From positions 186,001-250,000 of the forward strand of contig NZ_PTIR01000004.1 of the NCBI RefSeq assembly GCF_002934455.1: 64,000 bases of DNA, in the 5' to 3' direction. This document shows positions 8,070 to 18,916 of this stretch, piece by piece. The notes under the pieces were generated by a model. It saw only the letters and a list, made by a program, of their open reading frames with translations. It was not told where the DNA came from and did no database searches. The number at the start of each line of letters is the position of its first letter. The first letter of the stretch is position 1. The stretch comes from Trinickia symbiotica. GTDB taxonomy: Bacteria; Pseudomonadota; Gammaproteobacteria; Burkholderiales; Burkholderiaceae. Both the position numbers and the translations under genes were made by a program.

Positions 8070-9509
8070 ATGGAGGAAGCGAAGCATTTCATCGGCGGAC
8101 AGTGGGCCGCTCCGTCGAATCACGAGACCATCGATGTGATCGATCCAGCCGACGGCTTGCCGTTCGCACGGATTGCGCGCGGCAGCGCCGCCGATATCGA
8201 TGCGGCCGTCGCCGCGGCACGCACGGCGTTCGAAGGCGACTGGGGCGCCTTGAGCGCCGCCGAGCGCGGGCGTCTGCTCTACCGTCTTTCGATGCTCGTC
8301 GCCGCCTGCCGCGACGAAATCGCCGAACTCGAAGCGCGCGACACAGGCAAGCCGCTGCGCGAGGCGCGTGCCGATGCGGCCGCGCTCGTGCGCTACTTCG
8401 AGTTCTATGCGGGCGCCGCCGACAAACTGCACGGCGAGACCATCCCCTATCAAACCGGCTACACCGTCCTCACCGTGCGCGAGCCGCACGGCGTCACGGG
8501 CCATATCGTGCCGTGGAACTACCCGATGCAGATTTTCGGACGCAGTGTCGGCGCGGCACTCGCGGCCGGCAATGCCTGCGTCGTCAAGCCGGCCGAGGAC
8601 GCCTGCCTCTCGCTGCTGCGGGTCGCCGCGCTTGCGGCCGAAGCCGGGCTGCCGGCGGGCGCGCTCAACATCGTGACGGGCTACGGCACCGAAGCGGGCG
8701 CGGCGCTGGCGCAGCACGCGGGCATCGGCCACATTTCGTTCACGGGTTCACCCCAGGTGGGCGCGCTCGTCGCGCGAATGGCCGCCGAGCATCATGCGCC
8801 CGTAACGCTCGAGCTCGGCGGTAAGTCGCCCCAGATCGTCTTCGCCGATGCCGACCTCGATGCGGCGATGCCCGCGCTCATGTCGGCCATTCTCCAAAAC
8901 GCAGGCCAGACGTGCTCGGCGGGCAGCCGATTGCTGATCGAGCGAGCGATCTACGAGCCGCTCGTCGAGCGGCTCTCGTCAGCATTTTCCGGGTTGCGCG
9001 CGGGGCCGGCACGACTCGATCCCGATTGCGGGCCACTCATCAACGCGAAGCAGCGGCAACGCGTCGCGCAGTTCATCGACGAGGCGAAGCGCGACGGTAT
9101 CCGCATCGCCGCACAAGGCACGGTCAGTGAGGAAGCGCCGACAGGCGGGTTCTACCAGCCGCCGACGCTTCTTGCCGACGTCCCGCGCACGCATCGCATC
9201 GCGCGCGAGGAGATTTTCGGGCCCGTGCTCGCTGCCTTGCCATTTGAAGACGAAGCCGATGCGATCGCGCTGGCGAACGGCACGGCTTACGGGCTCGTGG
9301 CCGGTGTCTGGACGCGCGACGGCGCGCGCCAACTGCGGCTCGCGCGGCGCCTGCGCGCCGGCCAGGTCTTCGTCAACAACTATGGCGCCGGCGGCGGCGT
9401 CGAACTGCCGTTCGGCGGCACCGGGCAATCGGGCTACGGCCGAGAGAAGGGCTTCGAGGCGCTTTACGGGTTCACGGTCCTCAAAACGATCGCGATTCGC
9501 CACGGATAA
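8070..9509 (+). CDS. NAD(P)-dependent aldehyde dehydrogenase family protein
   Basis: A 479-residue cytoplasmic aldehyde dehydrogenase, oxidising an aldehyde to its acid with NAD(P). Family landmarks: the catalytic Asn at 150 in IVPWN, the general-base Glu at 248 in TLELGGKSP, and the nucleophile Cys at 282 in GQTCSAGSR. The C-terminal EEIFGPVL and [11 protein letters not shown] motifs are also present. The start follows a strong GAGGAGGAG site. An SDR oxidoreductase gene lies 78 nt downstream in the same direction, so the two probably act in one catabolic route, such as an alcohol to aldehyde to acid sequence. The substrate cannot be assigned; betaine-, gamma-aminobutyraldehyde- or aromatic-aldehyde-type enzymes all look like this. 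Confidence 0.93.
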   Translation: MEEAKHFIGGQWAAPSNHETIDVIDPADGLPFARIARGSAADIDAAVAAARTAFEGDWGALSAAERGRLLYRLSMLVAACRDEIAELEARDTGKPLREARADAAALVRYFEFYAGAADKLHGETIPYQTGYTVLTVREPHGVTGHIVPWNYPMQIFGRSVGAALAAGNACVVKPAEDACLSLLRVAALAAEAGLPAGALNIVTGYGTEAGAALAQHAGIGHISFTGSPQVGALVARMAAEHHAPVTLELGGKSPQIVFADADLDAAMPALMSAILQNAGQTCSAGSRLLIERAIYEPLVERLSSAFSGLRAGPARLDPDCGPLINAKQRQRVAQFIDEAKRDGIRIAAQGTVSEEAPTGGFYQPPTLLADVPRTHRIAREEIFGPVLAALPFEDEADAIALANGTAYGLVAGVWTRDGARQLRLARRLRAGQVFVNNYGAGGGVELPFGGTGQSGYGREKGFEALYGFTVLKTIAIRHG

Positions 9510-9587
9510 CGACGGTTTGGGACGCAGAGACGGTCAGTACCCCGAATCAACGAGCCAGAGCAAGAAAGACAACCAGGAGACATCCCG

Positions 9588-10346
9588 ATGAGACTGCAAG
9601 GCAAGACGGCCATCGTCACGGGCGGCGGCTCGGGCTTCGGCGAGGGCATCGCAAAGACGTTCGCGCGTGAAGGCGCGAACGTCGTCGTCAACGATCTGAA
9701 CGGCGCCGCGGCCGAACGCGTGGCGAGCGAAATCGCGCTCGGCGGCGCGCGCGCGATCGCCGTTGCAGGCGACGTCACGCAGCGCGCCGATTGGGAGGCA
9801 TTGCGCCAAGCGGCGCTCGAGGACTTCGGCAGCGTGCAGATCGTCGTCAACAACGCGGGCACCACGCATCGCAACAAGCCCGTGCTCGAAGTCGCGGAAG
9901 CCGAGTTCGATCGCGTCTTTGCCGTCAACGTCAAAGGCATCTACTGGAGCGTGCAGGCGTTCGTCCCCTACTTCCGTCAGCAAGGGGGCGGCGTCTTCGT
10001 CAACATCGCGTCGACGGCGGGCGTGCGGCCTCGCCCCGGCCTCGTCTGGTACAACGGCAGCAAGGGCGCCGTCATCGTAGCGAGCAAGGCGCTCGCCGCC
10101 GAGCTCGGACCGGACCGCATCCGTGTGAACTGCGTCAACCCGGTCATGGGCGAAACGGCCCTCCTCACCGAGTTCATGGGCGTGGACGATACGCCCGAGA
10201 ATCGCCGGCGCTTTCTCGCCGGGATTCCGCTCGGCCGGTTCTCGACGCCGCAGGATGTCGCCAATGCCTCGCTCTTTCTCGCTTCGGACGAGGCCGAATT
10301 CGTGACCGGCGTCTGCCTGGAAGTCGACGGCGGCCGCTGCGTCTGA
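9588..10346 (+). CDS. SDR family oxidoreductase
   Basis: A 252-residue classical short-chain dehydrogenase/reductase. It has the Rossmann nucleotide site TGGGSGFGEG (residues 11-20), NNAG (88-91), and the catalytic Ser142, Tyr155 and Lys159 (YNGSK). The D at 36 after the second strand (VVVNDLN) suggests NAD rather than NADP, an inference from known SDR behaviour. The ribosome site AGGAGA precedes the ATG. It follows the aldehyde dehydrogenase gene and probably forms a two-gene unit with it. SDR substrate specificity is not readable; glucose 1-dehydrogenase or 3-oxoacyl reductase labels would be guesses. Confidence 0.92.
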   Translation: MRLQGKTAIVTGGGSGFGEGIAKTFAREGANVVVNDLNGAAAERVASEIALGGARAIAVAGDVTQRADWEALRQAALEDFGSVQIVVNNAGTTHRNKPVLEVAEAEFDRVFAVNVKGIYWSVQAFVPYFRQQGGGVFVNIASTAGVRPRPGLVWYNGSKGAVIVASKALAAELGPDRIRVNCVNPVMGETALLTEFMGVDDTPENRRRFLAGIPLGRFSTPQDVANASLFLASDEAEFVTGVCLEVDGGRCV

Positions 10347-10396
10347 GCCCCCGCAGCCGCGGCTTCGATGTCGCCGCGCGCTCCGAAGCAGACACC

Positions 10397-11590
10397 TTAG
10401 ACGACGTTCATCGCGAGCGCGCTCGCACGGTAATGCTCGTTCGCGCGCGTCGTATCGCCCAGCTCCTCGAAAAGCCGCGCGAGCGCGCGATGCGTGCGGA
10501 TCGTCAATGCTTCATTGTCGTTCGAGAGCCGCAGCGCGCCTTCGAGGAACGATTGGGCCTTGCCCCAGAGCTGCTGTTTCAGGCACAGACGGCCGAGCGT
10601 GAACAGAAGGTCCGCATCGTCGGGCCGCGTCTTGTGCCACGTCTCGGCCTTCTGGATCAGCGGCAGGGCATCGCCCGCCACGGCGTCCGGGTAGCGGCGC
10701 AAAAGCCGCGCGTCCCAGTTGTGCTGCAGCGCGTCCTCGATGATCTTGCGCCCCTCCTCGTGCCGGTTCAGCGCGATCAGCAACTCGGCCGCGAGATCGG
10801 CGAGCCGCGGCGACTGCCGCTCGGCCGCCGATAGCGACTGCCAAAGCGCGAGCAAGGCTTCGGGATCGTGACGCCGGTCGCGCAGCAGGTTCTCGGCGGC
10901 CTGCTGGCGCAGCCGGACCGCGACGGCCGGATGGATCGCCTCGCGCTTTTCGAGCGTCTTCACGAGCTTGAGCACTTCGCCCCAGTTCTTCGCCTGCTGG
11001 TGCGCACGCAGCGCGATCTGCTGCGCGTGAATGCGGCGTGCGCCCTGCGACTGCATTTCGGTCAGCGCGGCGAGCGCCCCATCGGCATCGCGGCCGTCGG
11101 CGCGCATGTCGGCGCTCGCCATCAATCGCGCGTCCTGCCAGTCAGGCGCGTCGATGGCCGCGAGCCATTCGTCGCGCCGCGTGTACTCGCGCATCCGATG
11201 CGCGGCGCCTGCAGCGATAAGGTTAGCCGCGCCCTTGTTAGCGTCGTTCGAGAGGGCTTCGCGCGCGGCCTTCTCAGCGCGCGAGAACCGGCCCGCATAA
11301 AGATTGCCGATCGCTTCGCGCAACGCCGCATGCGCCTTCGCTGTGCGCGAGCGCGCCCGGTAGGCCGCCACGCGTTGCGGCATCATCCAGACGTTGCGGA
11401 CGATCCGCGTGAGCGCATAGAGCGCGACGAAGATCGCCACGATCGCGACGACGAAGAAATTCAGCGAAACGTCGATGCGATAAGGCGGATAGACGATCAG
11501 CACCTGGCCCGTATCGAACCGCCCCACCGTCGCGAGCAGTGCCGCCAGCACGAACAGGAGCGCGAGCCACAAGAGTCCCCTCACCGCCAT
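10397..11590 (-). CDS. hemY: HemY-type haem biosynthesis-associated TPR membrane protein
   Basis: A 397-residue proteobacterial HemY, unrelated to Bacillus HemY. Two N-terminal membrane helices (about residues 1-25 and 43-65: GLLWLALLFVLAALLATV, then LNFFVVAIVAIFVALYAL) flank a short periplasmic loop. A long TPR-like helical domain follows, with family markers such as RAEKAAREAL and the C-terminal RLFEELGDTTRANEHY. The ATG at 11590 follows GGGGGGTGACA and begins 2 nt after the hemDX stop, so the gene is translationally coupled to it. HemY and HemX are thought to organise late haem enzymes at the membrane, but their biochemical role is not established. Confidence 0.93.
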   Translation of the reverse strand: MAVRGLLWLALLFVLAALLATVGRFDTGQVLIVYPPYRIDVSLNFFVVAIVAIFVALYALTRIVRNVWMMPQRVAAYRARSRTAKAHAALREAIGNLYAGRFSRAEKAAREALSNDANKGAANLIAAGAAHRMREYTRRDEWLAAIDAPDWQDARLMASADMRADGRDADGALAALTEMQSQGARRIHAQQIALRAHQQAKNWGEVLKLVKTLEKREAIHPAVAVRLRQQAAENLLRDRRHDPEALLALWQSLSAAERQSPRLADLAAELLIALNRHEEGRKIIEDALQHNWDARLLRRYPDAVAGDALPLIQKAETWHKTRPDDADLLFTLGRLCLKQQLWGKAQSFLEGALRLSNDNEALTIRTHRALARLFEELGDTTRANEHYRASALAMNVV

Positions 11591-11592
11591 TG

Positions 11593-13671
11593 TCACCCCC
11601 CGGCCTTCGCGTTGTGCACGGCTTGCAGGCTCGCGTTGATGTCGGGCGCCTGCACCGATGCCGCGCCGTCGCCGACTTGCTTCAAAAGCTCGCGCACGGT
11701 GCCCGTGCTTTTCGCCGAACCGTCGAAATAGCGCGTGAGCGCCGCATCGGCCGCCTGCAGGTCGGACTTCAGCGTCGTCTGGTCGCGCGAGAGCAGCGCG
11801 ATGCGCGCCGACAAGAGCCGCAGCTTCACGTTGTCGCGCACGAACCGGCCCTGATCGGGCGAGGCCAGCATCGCGTCGGCATTGTCGATTCGCCGCACCG
11901 CCACGACGCTTCTTAATTCGGCGCCGACGGCAGCCGAAACGGTTCGCCACCAGGCCTTCCAGCGCGGTTCGCCCGCCACGGCCGAACTCGCCGTCGCGGG
12001 GGCCGCCGTATTCGGCGCCGCGTGAACGACCGGGGCTTCGCCGGCGAGCGGCAGCGAGTCGATCCGCGCGATCGCATCGTCGAGCTTGATCGCAAGGCCC
12101 GCGAGGTCGACGGACGGCACACTCTTCAGCTTGTCGATGTCTTGCGCAATCGCGCGGCGCACGACGAGCGCCTGCGGGCTCGCCAGCGCCGCGAGCCGCG
12201 CATCGGCGCTTTGCAGCGCCGCCAGCGCGAGCTGAGTATTGCCCGTGAGCTGCAACTGCTCGCTCGCCGCCGACAGCATCTGCTCGACTTCCGCGAAGGT
12301 CCAGTCGTCGCGATTGCGCGCGAGATCGTCATATTGCTTCTGCAAGGCCTGCTGCGCCGTCTGCGCATCGGCGAGCTTGCCCTCGAGCTGCGAGAACTGC
12401 CCGCTCATCTGATGCACGGACGCAAGCGCTTCGTCCATCTTCAACCGCAGCTCCGCCGCTTGCGTGTCGAGCGCCTGCTGGCGCGCGGCCATACGGGCGT
12501 CGAGCCGGTCCATCTTGCGGTTGAGCGCGTAGGCGCCGATGCCCGTGGCGATCGCGACGAGCACCACCACGAGCCATAGCAGTACGCCACCGCCGCGGCG
12601 CCGCGGTTCGTCATAAGGGAACGGGACATTGGGCGGCAGCGGCGGCACGGCCGACGGCGGCGGTGGAACGGTCCTGGGTGAATCGTGGTTCGAATCAGTC
12701 ATGCGCGAATGAGCCGAGGGTGAGGCGTGAGCCGGTTGATCGAGGGATGCGCGAGACGATGCCGACAAGCCGCGCAACGCCGTAGCGATACGCTCGTCGC
12801 CGGGGCCGGATGGCGTAATCCTATCAAAACCCAACTCCCGCGCCGTCTCGGCGATGCGCGGGTGCGGAACGACGAAAGGGGCGCGCGCAAGCGCCGCCCG
12901 CTCCGTTTCGGTCAGATGCGCACGCGCGAGCACCGCGAGATTGCGCACGCCCTCTGAGCTCGTCAGCAGCCATGCGTGCGGCGTGCCTGCGAGCAGCGCG
13001 CGTATGCGCGACCACGCTTCGGACGACGGTTGCGGGACCACGCGGCGATAGGCGGCGACATAGTCGACTTCGGCACCCGCCTCGCGCAAGCGATCGGCGA
13101 GCCATTCGCGGCCGCCGTCGCCGCGCACGATCAGCACGCGGCGGCCATCGAAGCCCTGTTCGCCGAATCGGGCCACGAGCGAGGCCCACAGCGCTTCCGA
13201 ATCGAAGCGCGTGCCTTCCTCCGCGCCCGCCGACCCATTGGCCTGCCCGGCGCTCGCCGCCGTGTCGTCGCCGGGGAGCGCGCCGAAGTCAGGTTCGCCT
13301 CCGCTCGAGCCGGCGTCGCCGCGATCGGCTCCCCTCGGACAGAGGACTTCATACACCGGTGTCGCGATGCCGTGCCGCGCGAGCGCGGCGATGCTGCCAG
13401 GGCCGACCGCGCCGACGGGGATACCGCGCGGCCACGCACCCTCCAACCGCGCGAGCGCATGATCGATCGCATTGGGCGAAACGAAGACGACGAGCCCGTA
13501 CGTTTCGAGCGCCGCGAGCGCGGCGCGAAGCGGCGCATCGTCCTCGACCGCGGAGATCCCGATGAGCGGGAACTCGAGGACGGCCATGCCGTCGCGGGCC
13601 AGCCGCGCCGCGAGTCCGGCCGACTGACCGGCGGGACGCGTGAGGACGGCCGTGAACATGGCGCCGGTCAA
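11593..13671 (-). CDS. hemDX: Fused uroporphyrinogen-III synthase / HemX protein
   Basis: A 692-residue fusion. Residues 1 to about 320 are HemD, which cyclises hydroxymethylbilane to uroporphyrinogen III. Visible parts are [10 protein letters not shown] at the N-terminus, [30 protein letters not shown] and [10 protein letters not shown]. From about residue 335 it is HemX: a proline-rich cytoplasmic stretch, one membrane helix ([20 protein letters not shown]), a coiled-coil section and a periplasmic domain. The HemD part holds an inserted Gly/Ser/Asp-rich loop of roughly 40 residues after VLCPRGADR. The ATG overlaps the hemC stop as ATGA. Such fusions are commonly annotated in Burkholderia as bifunctional synthase/C-methyltransferase; HemX only resembles, and probably is not, a methyltransferase. 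MFTAVL four codons in is an alternative start. Confidence 0.93.
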   Translation of the reverse strand: MTGAMFTAVLTRPAGQSAGLAARLARDGMAVLEFPLIGISAVEDDAPLRAALAALETYGLVVFVSPNAIDHALARLEGAWPRGIPVGAVGPGSIAALARHGIATPVYEVLCPRGADRGDAGSSGGEPDFGALPGDDTAASAGQANGSAGAEEGTRFDSEALWASLVARFGEQGFDGRRVLIVRGDGGREWLADRLREAGAEVDYVAAYRRVVPQPSSEAWSRIRALLAGTPHAWLLTSSEGVRNLAVLARAHLTETERAALARAPFVVPHPRIAETARELGFDRITPSGPGDERIATALRGLSASSRASLDQPAHASPSAHSRMTDSNHDSPRTVPPPPSAVPPLPPNVPFPYDEPRRRGGGVLLWLVVVLVAIATGIGAYALNRKMDRLDARMAARQQALDTQAAELRLKMDEALASVHQMSGQFSQLEGKLADAQTAQQALQKQYDDLARNRDDWTFAEVEQMLSAASEQLQLTGNTQLALAALQSADARLAALASPQALVVRRAIAQDIDKLKSVPSVDLAGLAIKLDDAIARIDSLPLAGEAPVVHAAPNTAAPATASSAVAGEPRWKAWWRTVSAAVGAELRSVVAVRRIDNADAMLASPDQGRFVRDNVKLRLLSARIALLSRDQTTLKSDLQAADAALTRYFDGSAKSTGTVRELLKQVGDGAASVQAPDINASLQAVHNAKAGG

Positions 13672-14651
13672 ACAGCCGACTCGCCCGGCCGCTGCGCCGC
13701 GAGCACGGCGACGATCTCGCGCGCCCCTTGCGCCTCGAGCGCGCCTGCCACTTCACGGCCGAGCGCCTGCGCCGCCCCGGCGTCGGCAACGCGCGATTCG
13801 GCTTCGGCCGCGGCGATGCGCGAGCCATCGGGCATCGAGACACGACCCGCCAGGCGTAAAACGCCGCCGTCCCAGCGCGCATAAGCCGCAAGCGGCACGT
13901 CGCAACTACCGCCGAGCGCGCGCGACACGGCTCGCTCAGCCGTGACCGCAAGGGCCGTCGCCTCGTCGTTCAGCGGTGCCAGCCACGCCGCGAGCTCGGG
14001 TCTGCCTGAGCGAATTTCGATGCCGAGCGCCCCTTGCCCCGCCGCCGGCAAGCTTTCGGCCGCATCGAGGTAGCCGCGGATGCGCGCGCCGAGCCCGAGC
14101 CGCTTGAGGCCCGCGGCGGCGAGAATGATGGCCGCATAGTCGCCGCGATCGAGCTTCGCGAGCCGCGTATCGAGATTGCCGCGCAGCGGCTCGACGGCGA
14201 GATGCGGATAACGTGCGCGCAACATCGCCTCGCGACGCAGACTGGACGTGCCGACGACGCTGCCGGGCGGCAGCGCATCGAGCGCCGCATAGGCGTTCGA
14301 GACGAACGCATCGCGTGGATCCTCGCGCTCCATGATCGCGGCGAGCGAGAAGCCGTCGGGCAACTCCATCGGCACGTCTTTGAGCGAATGGACGGCGAGA
14401 TCGGCGCGACCGTCGGCGAGCGCATTCTCGAGCTCCTTCACGAAGAGCCCCTTGCCGCCCACTTTCGAGAGCGTGCGATCGAGAATGCGATCGCCACGTG
14501 TCGTCATCCCTAGAATTCGCACGTCGCAAGATGGATATAATTTGTGCAGCGTGTCGCGCACGTGCTCGGCCTGCCACATCGCGAGACGGCTCTCGCGCGA
14601 GGCGATGACGAGCGTGGCGGGTGGCGCGCAATGATGCGTCTCGGAATTCAT
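13668..14651 (-). CDS. hemC: Porphobilinogen deaminase (hydroxymethylbilane synthase)
   Basis: A 327-residue enzyme that condenses four porphobilinogens into hydroxymethylbilane in the cytoplasm, the step before HemD. Visible family motifs: [59 protein letters not shown], and the dipyrromethane cofactor Cys in [14 protein letters not shown]. The start at 14651 (MNSETHH) fits the family length; a longer in-frame start near 14801 would add a basic tail with no resemblance. It heads the hemC-hemDX-hemY operon and is divergent from ppc with a 112-nt intergenic region. Confidence 0.97.
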   Translation of the reverse strand: MNSETHHCAPPATLVIASRESRLAMWQAEHVRDTLHKLYPSCDVRILGMTTRGDRILDRTLSKVGGKGLFVKELENALADGRADLAVHSLKDVPMELPDGFSLAAIMEREDPRDAFVSNAYAALDALPPGSVVGTSSLRREAMLRARYPHLAVEPLRGNLDTRLAKLDRGDYAAIILAAAGLKRLGLGARIRGYLDAAESLPAAGQGALGIEIRSGRPELAAWLAPLNDEATALAVTAERAVSRALGGSCDVPLAAYARWDGGVLRLAGRVSMPDGSRIAAAEAESRVADAGAAQALGREVAGALEAQGAREIVAVLAAQRPGESAV

Positions 14652-14763
14652 CGACAGATACTTCGAATGACGGGATCGAACATCGAAGAATGGTAGCACG
14701 CACGCCTTGCCCCCTTTTTCGCGACGGCCGCGATGCCGCCGCGCTTCACTGAGGAAACCCATC

Positions 14764-17694
14764 GTGACGTCCCCCGGATCGGCGCGCGCTGCCCGCCGCA
14801 CTAACGATGCATTGCCCGTTTCAGCGACCGTGCCCCCCGCTTCCGCAGGCCCGCTCGTGCAACCGAAGCCCGCCGGCCGCGGCCGCGAAGATAAGGATCA
14901 GCCGCTCTTTCAGGACATCCGCTACCTCGGCCGCCTGCTCGGAGACGTCGTCCGCGAGCAGGAGGGCGACGCTGTCTTCGAGGTCGTCGAAACGATTCGC
15001 CAGAACGCCGTGAAGTTTCGTCGCGAGGACGACAGCAGCGCCGCACTCGCGCTCGAGAAGCAATTGCGCGCGCTCACACCCGAGCAGACGGTGAGCGTCG
15101 TGCGCGCATTCAGCTACTTCTCGCATCTCGCCAATATCGCCGAGGATCGTCATCACAACCGGCGCCGCCGCATTCACGCGCTGGCGGGGTCGGCGCCGCA
15201 GGCGGGAACGATCGCCTACGCGCTCGAGCGGTTCGCGCTCGCGGGCACCATCGACGGCGAAGCGCTGAAGCGTTTTTTCGACGACGCATTGATCGTACCT
15301 GTGCTGACGGCGCATCCGACCGAAGTTCAACGCAAGAGCATTCTCGATGCGCAGCACCAGATCGCGTGGCTGCTGGCGGAGCGAGATCAGCCGTTGACCG
15401 CACGCGAGCGCGCTCGCAACGAGGCGCTGTTGCGCGCACGCGTGTCGACGCTCTGGCAAACCCGTATGCTGCGCGACTCACGGCTGACCGTCGCCGACGA
15501 AATCGAAAACGCGCTTTCGTATTACCGTGCGACGTTCCTGCGCGAAATTCCGGCCCTTTATGCCGACATCGAAGAGGCGCTGGCCGAACGACATCAGCTC
15601 GAAGCGCGTCTGCCGCCTTTCTTTCAGATGGGCAGCTGGATCGGCGGCGATCGCGACGGCAACCCGAACGTGACCTCCGAGACGCTCGAGCATGCAGTGA
15701 GGCGCCAGGCCGCCGTCATCTTCGAGCATTACCTCGAGGAAGTGCATGCGCTCGGCGCCGAGCTTTCCGTGTCCAACCTGCTCTCGGGCTGCAGCGACGA
15801 GTTGAAGGCGCTCGCGCAGGCGTCGCCCGATCAATCGCCGCATCGCGTCGACGAGCCCTACCGGCGCGCCCTGATCGGCATCTACACGCGGCTCGCGGCA
15901 AGCGTGCGCGTGCGGCTCGGAGAAGGCACGGTGCCGTTGCGCGGCGTGAGCCCCGGCGTGCCACCCGTGCGCGCGACGCCGTATGCGGATGCTGCCGAAT
16001 TCGCGCGTGATCTGAACGTCCTGATCGATTCGTTGAACGCGCATCACGGCGAATCGCTCGTCGGCACGCGGCTCGCCCCCCTCGCCCGCTCGGCCGAGGT
16101 CTTCGGCTTTCACCTGGCGAGCATCGACTTGCGGCAAAGCTCGGACGTGCATGAGACCGTCATCGCCGAACTGTTCAAGCGCGCGGACGTCCACGACGAC
16201 TATGCGTCGCTGCCCGAAGCCGACAAGCTGCGTCTGCTGCTGGCCGAACTCGAGCAGCCGCGCCTCTTGCGCTCCGCTTATCTCGAGTACTCGCCGCTGG
16301 TTCGCAGCGAGCTCGGCGTGCTCGAGATGGCGCGCGTCGTGCGCGAGCGCTTCGGCGCGCGCGCCGTGCGCAATTACATCATTTCGCACACCGAAACAGT
16401 CAGCGATTTGGTCGAGGTCCTGCTGCTGCAAAAGGAAACCGGTCTGCTCGAAGGCACGCTCGCAGGCAAGCACGCGGGCGCGCGGAGCGGGCTCATGGTG
16501 ATTCCGCTCTTCGAGACGATTCCCGATTTGCGCAACGCGCCCGTCATCATGCGCGAGTACTTCGGACTGCCCGGCGTCAAGCCGCTGATCGCGCACCAGG
16601 GGAGCGAGCAGGAAGTCATGCTCGGCTACTCGGACAGCAACAAGGACGGCGGCTTTCTTACGTCGAACTGGGAGCTCTACCGCGCCGAGCTCGCGCTCGT
16701 CACGCTCTTCAAAGAGCACGGCATCAAGCTGCGCCTCTTTCATGGCCGCGGCGGCACGGTCGGGCGCGGCGGCGGCCCGACCTATCAGGCGATCCTCTCG
16801 CAGCCGCCGGGCACGGTCGAAGGTCATATTCGCCTGACTGAGCAAGGCGAAGTGATCGGCAGCAAGTTCAGCAACCCCGAGATCGGCCGGCGCAACCTCG
16901 AGACGGTCGTCGCGGCGACCCTCGAGGCGTCCCTGCTGCCGCACGGCAACGCGCCCGCGACGAACCTGCCCGTCTTCGAAGAGACGATGCAGGCGCTTTC
17001 CGACGCGGCGATGAGCGCCTATCGGGCGCTCGTCTATGAGACGCCGGGCTTTACCGAATACTTCTTCTCGTCTACGCCGATCGCCGAGATCGCCGAGCTC
17101 AACATTGGCAGCCGCCCGGCCTCGCGCAAGCTGCAGGATCCGAAGAATCGCCGCATCGAAGACCTGCGGGCCATTCCCTGGGGCTTCTCGTGGGGCCAAT
17201 GCCGGTTGTTGCTGACGGGCTGGTACGGCTTCGGCAGCGCGGTCGCCGCGCATCTCGGGGGCGCCTCCAGCGAAACCGAGCGGACGCGGCGCCTGTCGAC
17301 GCTCAAGAAGATGTACAAGACCTGGCCGTTGTTCTCGACGCTGCTTTCGAACATGGACATGGTGCTCGCGAAGACCGATCTCGCCGTGGCCTCGCGCTAC
17401 GCGCAACTCGTCGAGGACAAGAAGCTGCGCAAGCATGTGTTCGAGCGCATCGTCGCCGAGTGGGAACGCACGACGCAGGCACTGGAACAGATCACAGGCA
17501 AGGAGGAACGGCTCGCCGACAATCCGCTTCTCGCGCGCTCGATCAAGAACCGCTTCCCCTATCTCGATCCGCTCAACCACTTGCAGGTCGAGTTGCTCAA
17601 GCGCCACCGGGCGGGGGATACGAACGCGCGGTTGCGCCGCGGGATCCATCTGACGATCAACGGGATCGCGGCAGGGTTGCGGAATACGGGGTGA
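14764..17694 (+). CDS. ppc: Phosphoenolpyruvate carboxylase
   Basis: A 976-residue enzyme that carboxylates phosphoenolpyruvate to oxaloacetate, refilling the TCA cycle. I chose the GTG at 14764 because TGAGGAAA lies at ribosome-site distance before it and the resulting N-terminus ([11 protein letters not shown]) matches what I recall of Burkholderia homologues; an upstream ATG at 14707 would add 19 unrelated residues. Motifs include [12 protein letters not shown] with the catalytic His, [36 protein letters not shown] and a C-terminus ending in an NTG-type tripeptide. Divergent from hemC; a strong hairpin terminator follows about 120 nt downstream. Confidence 0.97.
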   Translation: MTSPGSARAARRTNDALPVSATVPPASAGPLVQPKPAGRGREDKDQPLFQDIRYLGRLLGDVVREQEGDAVFEVVETIRQNAVKFRREDDSSAALALEKQLRALTPEQTVSVVRAFSYFSHLANIAEDRHHNRRRRIHALAGSAPQAGTIAYALERFALAGTIDGEALKRFFDDALIVPVLTAHPTEVQRKSILDAQHQIAWLLAERDQPLTARERARNEALLRARVSTLWQTRMLRDSRLTVADEIENALSYYRATFLREIPALYADIEEALAERHQLEARLPPFFQMGSWIGGDRDGNPNVTSETLEHAVRRQAAVIFEHYLEEVHALGAELSVSNLLSGCSDELKALAQASPDQSPHRVDEPYRRALIGIYTRLAASVRVRLGEGTVPLRGVSPGVPPVRATPYADAAEFARDLNVLIDSLNAHHGESLVGTRLAPLARSAEVFGFHLASIDLRQSSDVHETVIAELFKRADVHDDYASLPEADKLRLLLAELEQPRLLRSAYLEYSPLVRSELGVLEMARVVRERFGARAVRNYIISHTETVSDLVEVLLLQKETGLLEGTLAGKHAGARSGLMVIPLFETIPDLRNAPVIMREYFGLPGVKPLIAHQGSEQEVMLGYSDSNKDGGFLTSNWELYRAELALVTLFKEHGIKLRLFHGRGGTVGRGGGPTYQAILSQPPGTVEGHIRLTEQGEVIGSKFSNPEIGRRNLETVVAATLEASLLPHGNAPATNLPVFEETMQALSDAAMSAYRALVYETPGFTEYFFSSTPIAEIAELNIGSRPASRKLQDPKNRRIEDLRAIPWGFSWGQCRLLLTGWYGFGSAVAAHLGGASSETERTRRLSTLKKMYKTWPLFSTLLSNMDMVLAKTDLAVASRYAQLVEDKKLRKHVFERIVAEWERTTQALEQITGKEERLADNPLLARSIKNRFPYLDPLNHLQVELLKRHRAGDTNARLRRGIHLTINGIAAGLRNTG

Positions 17695-17814
17695 CGGTGC
17701 CGTAAAAGCGTCCGATTTTCGTTGCGCGCAATGTTGCGGCCGACTCCGGTCTTACATATCATGCCGCCACGACACATCCTAGTGAGGCCATTCGGTTGGT
17801 CTTCGCTCAGGACG

Positions 17815-17843
17815 AAAAAGCCGCCCAAAAAGGGCGGCTTTTT
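17815..17843. terminator. Bidirectional rho-independent terminator
   Basis: A 12-bp stem, AAAAAGCCGCCC paired with GGGCGGCTTTTT around an AAAAA loop, gives a T-tract in both directions. It lies between convergent ppc (plus, ends 17694) and the methyltransferase gene (minus, ends 17881) and can terminate both. Confidence 0.93.
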
Positions 17844-17880
17844 CATTCTGGTTGAGCATGCTGGAACGAAGAGAGACCGC

Positions 17881-18633
17881 CTAGCTTGCCTCGATCATCG
17901 CAACATCGATCATGAACGAACCGTCGGGTTGTACGCCGAAGTACTCGCGCACTTCGTCGGGCGCGTTGGCCCACAGTGAACGGATCGCCGCGGCTCGCAC
18001 CTCGGGAGTTCGCATGCGCGCCACCCACTGGTCGAACTCCATCCGCAAGCGCCAGTTCTCGCGAATGCGCGCGGTGAACCCGGCGCCCGCGAAAAACGCG
18101 ATCCACTCGTCAGCGCCATAGTTGCGCACGTGCGAACCGTCGCGCAGCACTTCCGCCGCCTGCAAGTGCGTGTCGAAGAGGGGATGCGCCGCGCTCACGA
18201 CATCGACGAAGATCACCCGCCCGCGTGGCTTGAGCACCCGCCGCACTTCTGCCAGCGCGCGCGGCACATCGTGCCAGTGGTGCGCCGAAAAGCGACTCAC
18301 CACCCAGTCGAACGAGGCATCGGCAAACGGCAACGCCTCGGCCGGGCCCTCCTCCGTCGCGACATTAGCGAGCCCGCGCTCGCGCGCCGCAAGAACGACG
18401 GTCGCGAGCATTTGCGGCGCGATATCGTAGGCAATCACCGATTGGGCATGCGGCGCGACGGCAAAGCTGACGTGCCCCGCCCCGCAACCGAGGTCGAGCA
18501 CCTTCGCATCGGGCGTCGACGCAATCTCGGCGGCAAGCGTCGCCAGATCCGCACCGCTCGCATGCGTAGGGCTCGCCAAATAGGCAGCGGCCGTCGAGCC
18601 GAAGGCATCGGCGACTTGATCGTGTTGTTTCAT
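17881..18633 (-). CDS. Class I SAM-dependent methyltransferase (UbiE/MenG-like)
   Basis: A 250-residue methyltransferase. The SAM-binding motif I is VLDLGCGAGHVSFAV, with the acidic residue of motif II in IAYDIAPQM and a later VLKPRGRVIFVDV. These mark the Methyltransf_11/UbiE-like group acting on small molecules or quinones. The ATG at 18633 follows GGAGGAATCTA, a strong ribosome site. The gene is divergent from an XRE-family regulator with 283 nt between, which suggests the regulator controls it. The quinone-pathway UbiE gene itself usually has other neighbours, so the substrate here is unassigned. Confidence 0.9.
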   Translation of the reverse strand: MKQHDQVADAFGSTAAAYLASPTHASGADLATLAAEIASTPDAKVLDLGCGAGHVSFAVAPHAQSVIAYDIAPQMLATVVLAARERGLANVATEEGPAEALPFADASFDWVVSRFSAHHWHDVPRALAEVRRVLKPRGRVIFVDVVSAAHPLFDTHLQAAEVLRDGSHVRNYGADEWIAFFAGAGFTARIRENWRLRMEFDQWVARMRTPEVRAAAIRSLWANAPDEVREYFGVQPDGSFMIDVAMIEAS

Positions 18634-18769
18634 AGATTCCTCCAGAAAAGTCGGTGGCGCTAGCCACGCGAGCAGCGATAGTTGTGTTGGGCGACGCCCG
18701 TCATACGGCGCGGAAACCTGCCATCGACCGAGTCCGCATAACCGTGATCCAAGCGATGCGCTTGTCGCT

Positions 18770-18798
18770 ACAATAGAGTCGTCACAGTACCGGTACAA
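18770..18798 (-). promoter_or_regulatory. Likely promoter of the methyltransferase gene with an overlapping palindrome
   Basis: On the minus strand, TTGTAC (complement of 18793-18798) and TATTGT (complement of 18770-18775) are separated by exactly 17 bp, a plausible sigma-70 pair about 140 nt before the methyltransferase start. A perfect 10-bp palindrome, GTACCGGTAC (18787-18796), covers the -35 element, the position expected for a repressor site. The divergent XRE-type regulator is the obvious candidate ligand. This is inference from pattern only. Confidence 0.5.
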
Positions 18799-18916
18799 GG
18801 CAACCAGTTATCCTGGTATCAGAGCCACCCGACTATCGTCAGGCAAATCGCGATGGCTTGCGCTTCGATCCGTTTGGCTTTTGGTTTCTGTTTTGGCATT
18901 CGCAACGAGAAAAACG

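Noticed and set aside
11593-12700. HemX portion as an active uroporphyrin-III methyltransferase
   Set aside because: The annotation is traditional, but the segment is a membrane anchor, coiled coil and periplasmic domain with no SAM-binding motif visible.
15478-17649. Very long open frames antisense to ppc, and similar ones antisense to argH (21602-23059) and the decarboxylase (26301-28652)
   Set aside because: They mirror strongly conserved enzymes on the other strand, are Arg/Ala/Asp-rich with no domain, and result from the high GC third-position bias that removes stops.
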